Origin: DATLBA01 sp035527275
GTDB taxonomy: Bacteria; Planctomycetota; Phycisphaerae; FEN-1346
Direction: 5' to 3'
Length of the DNA stretch: 18,291 bases
NCBI GenBank assembly: GCA_035527275.1
Contig: DATLBA010000148.1
Location: 1 to 18,291, forward strand
The position numbers and the translations under genes are program-made. This document shows, in pieces, positions 1 to 6,978 of this stretch. The notes under the pieces are model-generated. The model did no database searches and was not told the origin of the DNA. It saw only the letters and a program-made list of their open reading frames with translations. How positions within the stretch are numbered: position 1 is the first letter of the stretch; every line of letters begins with the position of its first letter.

Positions 1-215
1 CGCACCTGGCCGCAGTCGAGACACCGGCACCGGCGGCGGATGATCGAACTGTAGGGCGTTCCGTCGGCGCGGAGGCCAGTGCAGCGATTGACGACCTTGC
101 CCCAGTATTCGCTCCTCCGAGAACTGCCGCACTTGGGGCAGTGGGACCGCTCGACGACCACCGCGTTCGTCGCGTTCTTGCTCCCCTTCGGACGACCGGG
201 ACCGCGCTTCCTCAT
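1..215 (-). CDS. AT-hook / zinc-ribbon small protein, C-terminus cut by window edge
   Basis: Seventy-one codons are visible from ATG at 215 and the frame runs off the left edge. A strong Shine-Dalgarno (AGGAGGAG) lies just upstream of the ATG and overlaps the stop of the upstream terminase fragment. The N-terminus is very basic and contains GPGRPKGSKN, which matches the AT-hook core GRP, so minor-groove DNA binding is plausible. Two Cys pairs follow (CPKCG at about 25-29 and CRCLDCG near residue 65), which looks like a zinc ribbon. I do not recognise a specific family. Small zinc-ribbon proteins of this kind occur beside phage packaging genes, and its position directly after a terminase remnant supports a phage origin. 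Function beyond probable DNA or zinc binding is unknown. Confidence 0.6.
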   Translation of the reverse strand, partial: MRKRGPGRPKGSKNATNAVVVERSHCPKCGSSRRSEYWGKVVNRCTGLRADGTPYSSIIRRRCRCLDCGQV

Positions 216-226
216 CGCTTCTCCTC

Positions 227-403
227 CTATGAGATGTAGGACACCCGCTTCCGTTTCCGTTTGACCTTCTTCGGCCCCGCCCCGCGAAAGAGCGAGACGC
301 CGAGCATCGAGGCCGCCGCAGCGCAGCCCACCAGGCAGTCGAGCCAGTGATTGTCCACGGCGCTCGCCTTGAGTTTCCACTTTGCCGCCGCGATTAAGGC
401 CAT
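227..403 (-). pseudogene. Remnant of phage terminase large subunit (GpA-like), C-terminal tail only
   Basis: The frame from about position 403 to the stop at 227 encodes only about 58 residues. It includes DNHWLDCLVGCAAAASMLGV followed by a lysine/arginine-rich tail ending VSYIS. The DNHxxDC segment followed by a small-residue helix is what I associate with the C-terminal end of GpA-type phage terminase large subunits, the motor that packages DNA into capsids. The full protein is usually 500 residues or more, so at least 90% is missing. Upstream in the same frame the sequence passes directly into the SERSES-type repeat, which suggests the break lies near 405-460. The ATG at 403 has no convincing ribosome site, so I treat this as a dead fragment. 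The family assignment is from memory of the motif. Confidence 0.5.
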
Positions 404-461
404 GCCAAGGCAGGCGGCGCAGGGCGAGATCCCCGTTCGGCTTCGCTCAGGGCAGGCTCTC

Positions 462-550
462 GACTCGCTGCGCTCGCTCAGGATGACATTGTGTGGACTC
501 CGCTCGGTCGCTCGGGATGACAAAGTGAAGGGGACTCGGTCGGAATGACA
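462..550. repeat. Short tandem SERSES-type intergenic repeat, three units
   Basis: Two 27-base units at 462-488 and 496-522 share the frame GACTC...CGCTC(A/G)GGATGACA, and a shortened 18-base unit sits at 533-550 (GACTCGGTCGGAATGACA). The spacing is 34 and 37 bases. Read on the minus strand they give the peptide-like string VILSERSES, a widespread intergenic repeat seen in many bacterial genomes and often mis-annotated as protein. The block lies exactly between the terminase remnant and the HNH gene, so it probably marks or accompanies the break that removed the rest of the prophage. Confidence 0.7.
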
Positions 551-595
551 CGTGGGGCGGGTCGCGAAGCGGCTTTGGCGGGTGTCGGTTCCGGC

Positions 596-1249
596 TCAGT
601 CGCGCAGTTCGACGTGCCAGTAGGCGGCGTCGAGGAATTGTTTCCAGGACCGGTATCTGGGGCCGGCGGCGTGGAGGGTGATGACGGGGTTGAACCTGGG
701 GGCCTTCGGTTGGCGGACGAGGCGCATGCCGGCTTCGCGCGGGGTGCGGCCGCCCTTGCGGACGTTGCAATCCACACACGCACAGACGATGTTTGCCCAG
801 ACGGTGTGGCCTCCGCGGCTTCGGGGGATGACGTGGTCGAGGGAGAGTTCGGTGGTGCGGAATTTTTGGCCGCAGTATTGGCACCGGCTGCCGTCGCGGG
901 CGAACAGGTTCCGCCGGTTCAGCCGCACGCGGGTCTTCGGGACGCGGTCATAGCGCAGCAGACGGATGACGCGCGGCACGGCGAGGTCGAACCGGACGGT
1001 GCGAATCCATTCGTGGGAGGCCGGCCGGAACTTGCGGCGGTATTGCGAGACCTCGGCCCACGAGGGAAAGTCGTAGCAATCGTACGACTCGTCTTCGACG
1101 GAGACCACTTCCGCCGCCTGTTTCCAAAGCAGCACGAAGGCGCGGCGCGCGCGGACCACGCGCACCGCCATAAAGAGGCGGTTCAAGACCAGGACGCCGG
1201 CGTCCAAGGCGCTGGGCGCCGGCAGAGCGAATGTTGCGGCCCGACTCAT
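596..1249 (-). CDS. HNH endonuclease family protein
   Basis: This 217-residue protein has a family-typical N-terminal half (VLVLNRLFMAVRVVRARRAF) and a C-terminal HNH nuclease domain. The zinc-binding pairs are C123/C126 (CQYCG) and C158/C161 (CVDCN). The catalytic DH is D138-H139 in SLDHVIPRSRGG, with N153 and N162 completing the motif. RKGGRTPREAGM follows, as usual for this subgroup. HNH proteins cut or nick DNA with a single metal ion. The biological role of this stand-alone chromosomal family is unclear. Start ATG 1249 keeps the whole conserved N-terminus, but its GGGAGG lies only about 2 bases upstream. Close relatives are common in planctomycetes, which is the main taxonomic hint here. 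It is separated by 123 bp from the hydrogenase operon and is probably a separate unit. Confidence 0.88.
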   Translation of the reverse strand: MSRAATFALPAPSALDAGVLVLNRLFMAVRVVRARRAFVLLWKQAAEVVSVEDESYDCYDFPSWAEVSQYRRKFRPASHEWIRTVRFDLAVPRVIRLLRYDRVPKTRVRLNRRNLFARDGSRCQYCGQKFRTTELSLDHVIPRSRGGHTVWANIVCACVDCNVRKGGRTPREAGMRLVRQPKAPRFNPVITLHAAGPRYRSWKQFLDAAYWHVELRD

Positions 1250-1372
1250 CTCCTCCCGCCTTTCCTCCGACTTCGCCCCCGCATTCTAACGCGAAGAGTC
1301 TTCGGCGTCCACCCCCTTTTTCTCGAGAACACCCATTTTGACGAGGCGTAAGGGGGGATATTGGGATAGGCT

Positions 1373-1909
1373 CTAAAACGAGCCCGGCGGGTGCGCCGCA
1401 AAGGCGCGGAGACCTTCGACGGCCAGGCGCACCGCCCGTTTCACCGAAGCGCTGAGGCGGTCGGCGGTTTTCAGGTCCGCCGGCTGAGCCCCCAGAAGCA
1501 TGCATACGACCTCGCGGCCCTGTTCCCGGCTCGCAAGGTTCTGAATGGCCTCCGCCACGAGCCCCAGGGCGATGGCGTGTGTGGAAACGTCCACCTCGGC
1601 GAGGGTCTCGGACGGAACGAGCGCCACGCGGCCCGGCTCCGCCCCCAACTCTGCCGCATCAACGAACAGAACGCCGTCGCACCTCGATTCGACAATGGGC
1701 ATGAGGAAACTTTCCGGCACCGCCTGGACGTCGAAAAGGCGCAGGGTCTTGGAAGGGTCGAGGCCGGCGACGACGGCGGGTCCGAACGCATCGTCGCCGC
1801 GTAAGGCGTTGCCGACACCGACGACGGCCGCCGGGCGCGGCAGGCGTTCCAGGAGCCCCGAGACAATCGCATCGGGAGTATCGCAGAAGAGGAACTTCCC
1901 GTCGGACAC
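1373..1909 (-). CDS. hycI: [NiFe] hydrogenase maturation endopeptidase (HycI/HybD family)
   Basis: This 178-residue protein is the nickel-dependent protease that removes the C-terminal extension of the hydrogenase large subunit once the Ni-Fe site is assembled. The signature GVGNALRGDDAFGP spans residues 31-44. D40, D84 (FVDAAE) and H111 (STHAIAL) align with E16, D62 and H93, the metal ligands of E. coli HybD. The start is GTG at 1909, with AAGGGGG five bases upstream. It begins 21 bp after the HycF-like ferredoxin gene and is the last gene of the operon. The large subunit encoded at 8981-10729 carries a matching uncleaved tail, so this is very probably its dedicated processing enzyme. The protein is somewhat longer than HycI because of an N-terminal extension of about 27 residues before the first beta strand. 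Confidence 0.93.
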   Translation of the reverse strand: MSDGKFLFCDTPDAIVSGLLERLPRPAAVVGVGNALRGDDAFGPAVVAGLDPSKTLRLFDVQAVPESFLMPIVESRCDGVLFVDAAELGAEPGRVALVPSETLAEVDVSTHAIALGLVAEAIQNLASREQGREVVCMLLGAQPADLKTADRLSASVKRAVRLAVEGLRAFAAHPPGSF

Positions 1910-1930
1910 AAGCGCCCCCTTGGTCTGCGG

Positions 1931-2548
1931 CTAGGCGCCCCAGGTCTCGCGAAGGACGGTCGCCCGTCGGCACTTGGGACAAAGGACGCGCATCGTGTCG
2001 CTGCGGTCTAGCGGCCGGTCGCGTTCTCGCGCCGGCTGGCCGCTCACGAGGCCCAACTCGCCGTCGGCCAGGAGAATCAACGTGGGGTTCGCATACCGCT
2101 TCGCGCCGAGCCGCTCGGCCACCCAGAGCAGGTGTTCGCGGGCGCCGATGACCACACCGCACACCTCGCACAGGACCAGTTCCTTTTCAACCGACTCGAC
2201 GGCCTGGGTCCGGTCGAAGCACGCAAGGTCATACTCGGTCGTCATGCGGACGCCCTTCTCGGTGGTGCAATACAGCGCGCACTGGCCGCAGAAGATGCAG
2301 GCTTCGTAATGCAGGTCCAGCCGCCGCATCGGTGGGTCGGCCGTCACATCGTCCGTGACCTCGATACACTGGCTCGGGCAGACCTCCGCGCAGGCGGAGC
2401 AACCGATGCAGTCGTCCTCCTCATACTGCGGCTTGCCGCGAAAACCCTCCGGCGCCTCGTAGGCTTCGGCGGGGAACTTCGTCGTCGCCGGCCCTCGCAC
2501 CAAGGCCTTAATGGCTTCACCGAGTTCACGCAACTTGGGTTTCTTCAT
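1931..2548 (-). CDS. hycF: HycF/NuoI-type 2x[4Fe-4S] ferredoxin subunit with C-terminal Cys pairs
   Basis: This 205-residue protein is the peripheral electron-transfer subunit between electron input and the proximal cluster of the small subunit. Two [4Fe-4S] motifs are visible: C47, C50, C53, C57 (DDCIGCSACAEVCPSQC) and C84, C87, C90, C94 (ACIFCGQCALYC), as in NuoI, MbhN and HycF. A C-terminal half of about 100 residues carries CEVC (C127/C130) and CPKC (C190/C193). HycF and HyfH of formate hydrogenlyase have a comparable tail with two CxxC pairs, whereas plain NuoI does not. A zinc or rubredoxin-like site is likely. The ATG at 2548 overlaps the mrpG stop by 4 bp (ATGA), implying translational coupling. 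Its location after the Mrp genes rather than next to the other hydrogenase subunits is unusual. Confidence 0.9.
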   Translation of the reverse strand: MKKPKLRELGEAIKALVRGPATTKFPAEAYEAPEGFRGKPQYEEDDCIGCSACAEVCPSQCIEVTDDVTADPPMRRLDLHYEACIFCGQCALYCTTEKGVRMTTEYDLACFDRTQAVESVEKELVLCEVCGVVIGAREHLLWVAERLGAKRYANPTLILLADGELGLVSGQPARERDRPLDRSDTMRVLCPKCRRATVLRETWGA

Positions 2549-2955
2549 ACCTCGGACTCCCCGGCCCTGCCTGTGCCGACGGGTGAGCCGGTCTGAGCGG
2601 GCTCGGCGCGCTCGGCCGGCGGCTGCGCGGCGTGCAAATCCTCACCGTAACGGTCCACAACACTTCCTTCCCACAGGCGGACGCCGGAGCGGTATGCCCC
2701 GCGGGCAATCGCGTGGGCCGCCACCGGACTGGTCAAGAGCAGGAAAACCGCGCAAAGCATCGCCTTAGCGCCCATCGCCCCGCCGCCAGCGCCGATGAGG
2801 ACGCCGAGCAGGATCATGCACGTGCCGAGCGTCACACACTTCGTGGCCGCCTGGACGCGGTTATACACGTCGGGCAGGCGGACCAGGCCGATCGTCCCGA
2901 AGAGGTCGAACGCCAGCCCGATTCCGATGATCCACTGTGCCGCAATCTCATTCAT
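2545..2955 (-). CDS. mrpG: Mrp antiporter subunit MrpG (MnhG)
   Basis: This 136-residue protein has three predicted membrane helices: IIGIGLAFDLFGTIGLVRLP, a central VTLGTCMILLGVLIGAG helix, and AMLCAVFLLLTSPVAAHAIA. GLVRLPDVYNRVQAATK and LTSPVAAHAIARGAYRSG are hallmark MrpG segments. MrpG is a small accessory subunit needed for assembly of the multi-subunit Na+/H+ antiporter module. ATG 2955 is chosen because residues before it show no membrane or family similarity and would overlap mrpF. At this start the overlap with mrpF is 8 bp. The C-terminal tail of about 45 residues (acidic, Pro/Ala-rich) is soluble and longer than usual. The gene overlaps the hycF-like start by 4 bp. Confidence 0.92.
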   Translation of the reverse strand: MNEIAAQWIIGIGLAFDLFGTIGLVRLPDVYNRVQAATKCVTLGTCMILLGVLIGAGGGAMGAKAMLCAVFLLLTSPVAAHAIARGAYRSGVRLWEGSVVDRYGEDLHAAQPPAERAEPAQTGSPVGTGRAGESEV

Positions 2956-3229
2956 CGTAGTAGCGGCCCTCCAAGTACTTCGCCAGGGCGATGGTGCCGA
3001 TAAAGGAAAGAAGCGCCCAGGCAATGGCGACGTTCATGTAGAACCCCTGGCCGGTCCACAGGGCCATCAGACAGCAAAATCCGACCACCAGCGTCCCCAA
3101 GATGTCGATGGCGACGGTCCGGTCCGGCGCCGTCGGGCCGCGGCCGATGCGGTACAGGCACAGAAATGAGGCCAACAGCAGCACCGCCGCCGCCACGCCC
3201 ACGAACTTGACCGGCACAAGCGGCGTCAT
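2948..3229 (-). CDS. mrpF: Mrp antiporter subunit MrpF (MnhF)
   Basis: This 93-residue protein has three hydrophobic helices. The conserved MrpF region is DRTVAIDILGTLVVGF at about 56-71, whose DR...D pattern is typical of the family, followed by a third helix ending in IALAKYLEGR. It is a small integral membrane subunit of the Mrp module in the cytoplasmic membrane. The ATG at 3229 sits in an ATGA overlap with the mrpE stop, and its end overlaps mrpG by 8 bp, so E, F and G are probably translated in a coupled way. The length matches the family norm of about 90 residues. Confidence 0.93.
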   Translation of the reverse strand: MTPLVPVKFVGVAAAVLLLASFLCLYRIGRGPTAPDRTVAIDILGTLVVGFCCLMALWTGQGFYMNVAIAWALLSFIGTIALAKYLEGRYYDE

Positions 3230-3723
3230 TCGAAAATCCTCCTCAAGAGGCTCTCAAACCGCTTCACAATCTCCGCCGTGTGCACCTTGGCATCCTCGCC
3301 GCGCACATTAATCCAGTGGACGTACAGGTCCTGGCCCTCGATGTCAATGGCAAGCGTGCCGGGGGTCAGGGTAATCGAGTTGGCCAGGATCGTCTTGGCC
3401 ATCTCGCTCTGAAGGTCCGTCCGGACCTTGACGATGCCCGGCCGGATGGGCATGTCCGGATGGAGCACCCGGTAGGCCACGTCCAAGTTTGCCCACAGGC
3501 AGTAGTAGAAAAAGTACGGGATGTAAAGGAGCAGGAAGAACCAGCGGACCGGGTTGAGCGCCTTCTGCGGATTGTCGGGATAAATCCGCGCAAGAAGCGT
3601 TGAAACCAGCAGGGCGAAAAAGACGCCCGCCACAATGTCCAGCCAGTTCTGCGACAACGATGTGGGCCACGTCAGCAAGAGCCACAGAGCCAGCGTAAAG
3701 AGGAAACACAAAAATTGTTTCAT
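3226..3723 (-). CDS. mrpE: Mrp antiporter subunit MrpE (MnhE)
   Basis: This 165-residue protein has two N-terminal membrane helices (FLCFLFTLALWLLLTW and LDIVAGVFFALLVSTLLARI), a third region WFFLLLYIPYFFYYCLWANL, and a soluble C-terminal half. DVAYRVLHPDMPIRPGIV, ANSITLTPGTLAIDIEG and LYVHWINV are diagnostic for MrpE. MrpE is an assembly or accessory subunit of the Mrp ion-translocating module. ATG 3723 is chosen because the open frame extends upstream to 4593 only as a shadow of mrpD with no MrpE similarity. It starts 50 bp after mrpD and overlaps mrpF by 4 bp. Confidence 0.94.
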   Translation of the reverse strand: MKQFLCFLFTLALWLLLTWPTSLSQNWLDIVAGVFFALLVSTLLARIYPDNPQKALNPVRWFFLLLYIPYFFYYCLWANLDVAYRVLHPDMPIRPGIVKVRTDLQSEMAKTILANSITLTPGTLAIDIEGQDLYVHWINVRGEDAKVHTAEIVKRFESLLRRIFE

Positions 3724-3773
3724 GACACGTCTCGCTCTAACAGGAGCCCCGCTTGATTCCCTTATCTTGCATC

Positions 3774-5372
3774 TCACTCCCGGCGGTCGGCGGCCTCCGT
3801 CAACGCCGCCGCAGGGACGCCCACTTCCGACGCTTCCGCACCTTGGGCGGTCAGGACCTTTGTGGCAGGGTCGATGAGCCGCTGCTTCACCGCCGGGTGG
3901 ATAATCGCCGCGCTCGCCAGAGAAAGCACCGCGAGCAGCGCCATGGCGACGGTCATGCCCAGCGGCGCCTCGCGCGCATCGGCCGTGGCCGCCGAGGGTT
4001 CGCCACCGAGCACCCATCGCTGGACCTTCGCGTAATAAACAAGCGTCACGACAGCCACCGCGACGGCCAGAACGGCCGGAACGTAGAACGCCCAATGGCC
4101 GAGCGCCGCCGCCTGGACCAGCGCGACGATAATAATCAGTTTCGACCAGAATCCGCCGAAGGGCGGCACGCCGCTGATCGCCAGCGCCCCGGCCCGCAGG
4201 CTCCACCCCGTCACCGGCATCCGCTGCCCCAGACCACCCAGCCTCGCCAGCAGCCGCGTCCCCGTCGCATGCTCGACCGAACCGCTGCAAAGGAACAGAA
4301 GGCTCTTGAAAATAGCGTGATTTACCAGATGGAAGAACCCGCCGAACAGGGCCAGCGCGGCCACAGCCGCCAGCGCCGGCTCGCTCGTCGACCACGCGAA
4401 ACTGACCACGCCTGCCCCGATGGCCGTCACGACGTAGCCTACTTGGCTGATGGACGAGTAGGCCAGCAGGCGCTTCAGATCCTTTTGGCCAGTCGCCATC
4501 AGCGCGCCCAGCACCATTGAGAGGGTGCCCATCACCACTAAAATGACACCGAACGCTTCGTGATTTCCAAAAACTGAAAAAACGAGGCGGCAAAGCACGT
4601 AGACACCGCAGGCCTTAATCAGGACGCCCGAGAGCATCGCGCTAATCGGCGCGGGGGCCGAAGGGTGCGCGTCCGGCAGCCAGGCGTGGAACGGCACCAT
4701 CGCCGCCTTCAGCCCGAAGCCCATGAGGAAAAACGCCGCCGCTAGATACAGCGGCACCGTCAGGCCACCGCCGGCGCGGAGCACCTCGGCGATCTTTGCC
4801 AAGTTCAAGTGGCCCGTCACGTTGTAAACAATGGCGATACCCACAAGGACGAACACGCTGGCAATCGCCCCAAGGACGAGGTACTTGAAACTCGCCTCCA
4901 GTTCGTCCGCCTCCGTTCCGAACGCCACCAGGGCGTAACTCGCGATGCTCGCAATCTCGAGAAACACGAACAGGTTGAACAGGTCCCCGGCCAGCACCAC
5001 GCCGTTCATCCCCGCCAGCATCAGCATAAACAGGCTGTAATACAGGCCCGGACTCGTGTACCGGGTCATGTAGTCCATGCTGAAAAGGAGCGCTAGGAGG
5101 CTGATCACGGCGATGACAAGCAGGACGAGTTTCGACAGGCCGTCGGCCACCAGACTGATGCCAACCGGGAACCGCCATGCCCCCATCCAGTAGGTCAGCG
5201 GCGTGGGGTCGGATCGGAAGAGCAGGCCGAGCGCCAGGACAAGTATCCCGGCCGCCATCACAATCGGCAGGATCGCTGCGGCGCGCCGCGGCCCCGTCAA
5301 CCGCCCGACGAGCGGCATCAGGAATCCGCCCGCGAGCGGCACGGCCACCAGGAGCGGCATCAGGTTCTCCAC
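3774..5372 (-). CDS. mrpD: Antiporter/NuoN-M-like subunit MrpD (MbhH type)
   Basis: This 532-residue polytopic membrane protein (about 14 helices) belongs to the proton-pumping NuoL/M/N-MrpA/D superfamily. The residues of the ion pathway are present: E139 in FLEIASIASY, K222 in GFGLKAAMVPFHAWLPDAH with H229 and H236, K253 in the broken helix, K297/K300 in QKDLKRLLAYSSISQVGY, and H348/H352/K356 in FFHLVNHAIFKSLLFL. It should move H+ (and act in Na+/H+ exchange) as part of the membrane arm. The start is GTG at 5372 with a strong GGGAGGAG five bases upstream. The last 35 residues are a soluble Ala/Glu-rich tail that I do not recognise. It lies 30 bp after mrpC. Confidence 0.94.
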   Translation of the reverse strand: MENLMPLLVAVPLAGGFLMPLVGRLTGPRRAAAILPIVMAAGILVLALGLLFRSDPTPLTYWMGAWRFPVGISLVADGLSKLVLLVIAVISLLALLFSMDYMTRYTSPGLYYSLFMLMLAGMNGVVLAGDLFNLFVFLEIASIASYALVAFGTEADELEASFKYLVLGAIASVFVLVGIAIVYNVTGHLNLAKIAEVLRAGGGLTVPLYLAAAFFLMGFGLKAAMVPFHAWLPDAHPSAPAPISAMLSGVLIKACGVYVLCRLVFSVFGNHEAFGVILVVMGTLSMVLGALMATGQKDLKRLLAYSSISQVGYVVTAIGAGVVSFAWSTSEPALAAVAALALFGGFFHLVNHAIFKSLLFLCSGSVEHATGTRLLARLGGLGQRMPVTGWSLRAGALAISGVPPFGGFWSKLIIIVALVQAAALGHWAFYVPAVLAVAVAVVTLVYYAKVQRWVLGGEPSAATADAREAPLGMTVAMALLAVLSLASAAIIHPAVKQRLIDPATKVLTAQGAEASEVGVPAAALTEAADRRE

Positions 5373-5402
5373 GTCGTCTCCTCCCGCTTGCAGCCCTAAA
5401 GC

Positions 5403-5783
5403 CTACCCTCTCAGGTTTCGTATGCGTCCTGTGTCAAAGGTTCCGTACCTATCGTACAGTCGGATCGCCAAGGCCACCATGAGAGCCGTAACGCTCAGGC
5501 CGATGACGATGCTCGTCAAGATCAGGGCTTGAGGAAGCGGATCGACCGCCTGCTCGGCCAGTCGCCCCGCTTCCGACACCGGGCCTGTGAGAATGGGTAC
5601 GACCGGCGCTCCCTCGCCCGCCAGCCGCCGGTAGCCCACCAGGATCAAGAACAGGTTGGTGGCATACTGGATGATGACGAGGCCAACGATTACCTTGATG
5701 ACGTTCCGCTTGGCCACGATGGCGTACAGCCCGATCACCAGAAGCACAAACGCCAACAGATAAGGCATCATCTCGAGTGTCAT
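5403..5783 (-). CDS. mrpC: NuoK-like subunit MrpC (MnhC/MbhG)
   Basis: This 126-residue protein has three helices. LLAFVLLVIGLYAIVAKRNV and VIVGLVIIQYATNLFLILVG precede a periplasmic-type loop, and VDPLPQALILTSIVIGLSV is the strongly conserved MrpC/NuoK motif (DPLPQALVLTAIVIG in relatives). It is slightly longer than the usual 110-115 residues because of the loop and a short C-terminal extension. As in complex I, it would sit between the hydrogenase-proximal membrane subunits and the antiporter subunits. The ATG at 5783 overlaps the mrpB stop by 4 bp. Confidence 0.93.
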   Translation of the reverse strand: MTLEMMPYLLAFVLLVIGLYAIVAKRNVIKVIVGLVIIQYATNLFLILVGYRRLAGEGAPVVPILTGPVSEAGRLAEQAVDPLPQALILTSIVIGLSVTALMVALAIRLYDRYGTFDTGRIRNLRG

Positions 5784-6262
5784 GATCGGGCCTCCGTATC
5801 AAAAACTTCCAGGTCCGGCTCCATCGACCGCCGCTCGCCGCGCCGACGGAACAGCGCCAGTGCCAGAAACACCCCAAACAGCCCCGCGCCGACTTTCACG
5901 CCGATGGCCAGGTTCGAAATGGGAATCGTTCCCGCCGACGCCAGCCGCCCGACCGTCCCCAGCAGGTCCGGGAAGTTCGCGAAAAACGCCCCCGCCAGAT
6001 ACCCCGACAGCCCCACGAGCAGAAAAACCAGCGCGCCTGCCGAGTCGCTCACGCGCGCCGCCCCGTGCGAAAAAATCTGGCGGCTGAACTCTTCGCCGAA
6101 CGCCAGCACCACCAGCACCAGCGCGCTGGCCAGGATGACGCCCCCCGCAAACCCACCCCCCGGCGTCAGGTGCCCGTAAAGCACGATGTACGCGCCGAAC
6201 AGGGCGATGAACGCCGCGACCAGACGTGTGATGTTCTTAACGATTAACGACATCCCGCCCAT
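5780..6262 (-). CDS. mrpB: Mrp antiporter subunit MrpB (MbhF)
   Basis: This 160-residue protein has four membrane helices. IVLYGHLTPGGGFAGGVILA is the diagnostic MrpB/MbhF signature, and GTIPISNLAIGVKVGAGLFG is the second conserved block. It is the membrane subunit that partners MrpA-C-terminal/MbhE in the Mrp module. Two starts are possible. ATG 6262 has GGGAG eight bases upstream and is preferred, while ATG 6253 (MSLIVKN) has only a weak site. The frame upstream of 6262 overlaps the MbhDE gene in a different frame and has no family similarity. With ATG 6262 the overlap with the MbhDE-like gene is 26 bp. A 25-residue charged soluble tail follows the last helix. Confidence 0.92.
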   Translation of the reverse strand: MGGMSLIVKNITRLVAAFIALFGAYIVLYGHLTPGGGFAGGVILASALVLVVLAFGEEFSRQIFSHGAARVSDSAGALVFLLVGLSGYLAGAFFANFPDLLGTVGRLASAGTIPISNLAIGVKVGAGLFGVFLALALFRRRGERRSMEPDLEVFDTEARS

Positions 6263-6899
6263 GACGGTGTCTCCCAACCTTCCGAAGAACGGCGTACGCG
6301 CCGATGACCGCGACAAAGATGACGGTCGCCTCCCCGAGCGTGTCGTATGCACGATAATCCAACAGGATTCCCGTGACGTAATTGGCAGCCCGGGTCTTCT
6401 CAAGACCATACTTCAGGTACGCGCCCCCGATGCTCTGAGGCATCGCCTCCGTACGGTGTTCCGGCGGGACGGCCTGCGGTTCTCCCGCCGGGGCCATCGC
6501 CGTGGCCGGGCCGCTCTCGTTCATCAGCGGGTCGCCAAAGGGCCGCATCTGGAGCCCACCGCCACCCGACCGACTCAGGGCACCGAACACCAACGCCACC
6601 AGGAAACCCAGCACCAAGAGCACCGAGCCGACGGCCAGCGTGGACCGGCTCGTCGCGTAACTCTCATCACGTCGCGTAAGGATCACACGCAACAGAACCA
6701 CAAGGATGATGATTTCGACCACCGCTTGCGTAATGGCGAGGTCCGGCGCCCCGAGCATCAGGAAAACGACATTCAGGGCGAGGCCCACCGCCCCGATCGA
6801 AATGATGCTCGAAAGCAGGTCCCGCGTCTCGATGGCAATCAACGAGCCGATGAGCATGAACCCCAGCAGCACCAGAAGCAGCACCAGGAGCGGATCCAT
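6237..6899 (-). CDS. MbhD-MbhE fusion (MrpA C-terminal region)
   Basis: This 220-residue membrane protein has two recognisable parts. Residues 1-75 match MbhD/DUF4040, with LNVVFLMLGAPDLAITQAVV and the following hydrophobic helix. Residues 160-215 match MbhE, the extreme C-terminus of MrpA, with NYVTGILLDYRAYDTLGEAT followed by VIFVAVIGAYAVLR. A helix at about 88-108 and a soluble Gly/Pro/Glu-rich linker at about 110-150 separate them. In MrpA both parts follow a NuoL domain in one chain. Here they follow a separate NuoL-like gene, so the pair equals a split MrpA. ATG 6899 has AAGGG at good spacing, and the gene starts 79 bp after the NuoL-like gene. The acidic residues in the conserved block contribute to the Na+ path in Mrp structures. 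Confidence 0.88.
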   Translation of the reverse strand: MDPLLVLLLVLLGFMLIGSLIAIETRDLLSSIISIGAVGLALNVVFLMLGAPDLAITQAVVEIIILVVLLRVILTRRDESYATSRSTLAVGSVLLVLGFLVALVFGALSRSGGGGLQMRPFGDPLMNESGPATAMAPAGEPQAVPPEHRTEAMPQSIGGAYLKYGLEKTRAANYVTGILLDYRAYDTLGEATVIFVAVIGAYAVLRKVGRHRHGRDVVNR

Positions 6900-6945
6900 T
6901 AAGCGATTCCCTTCCCCTTGCGGCTATCGCACAATTCCAGCATGC

Positions 6946-6965
6946 CCCGCTGCTCCCGCAGCGGG
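6946..6965 (-). repeat. Intercistronic hairpin A
   Basis: A perfect 8-bp stem (CCCGCTGC / GCAGCGGG) with a 4-base loop lies in the 79-bp gap between the NuoL-like and MbhDE-like genes. On the transcribed strand it is preceded by GTTCGAGCC, which begins 6 bases after the NuoL-like stop codon. No T-tract follows, so it is not a Rho-independent terminator. The same arrangement occurs in two other gaps of this operon. Confidence 0.65.
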
Positions 6966-6978
6966 CTCGAACGGCGCC

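Noticed and set aside
1294..1318. CGAAGAGTCTTCG palindrome after the operon as its terminator
   Set aside because: The loop would be a single base, so a real stem is only about 4-5 bp, and the T-run lies well beyond it and on the wrong strand for a minus-strand transcript.
545..1351. Plus-strand frame opposite the HNH endonuclease
   Set aside because: The minus strand has the full zinc and HNH motifs; the plus frame has no recognisable features.
3724..4593. Long N-terminal extension of the MrpE frame
   Set aside because: It overlaps mrpD in another frame and is Gly/Arg-rich. MrpE similarity begins exactly at ATG 3723.
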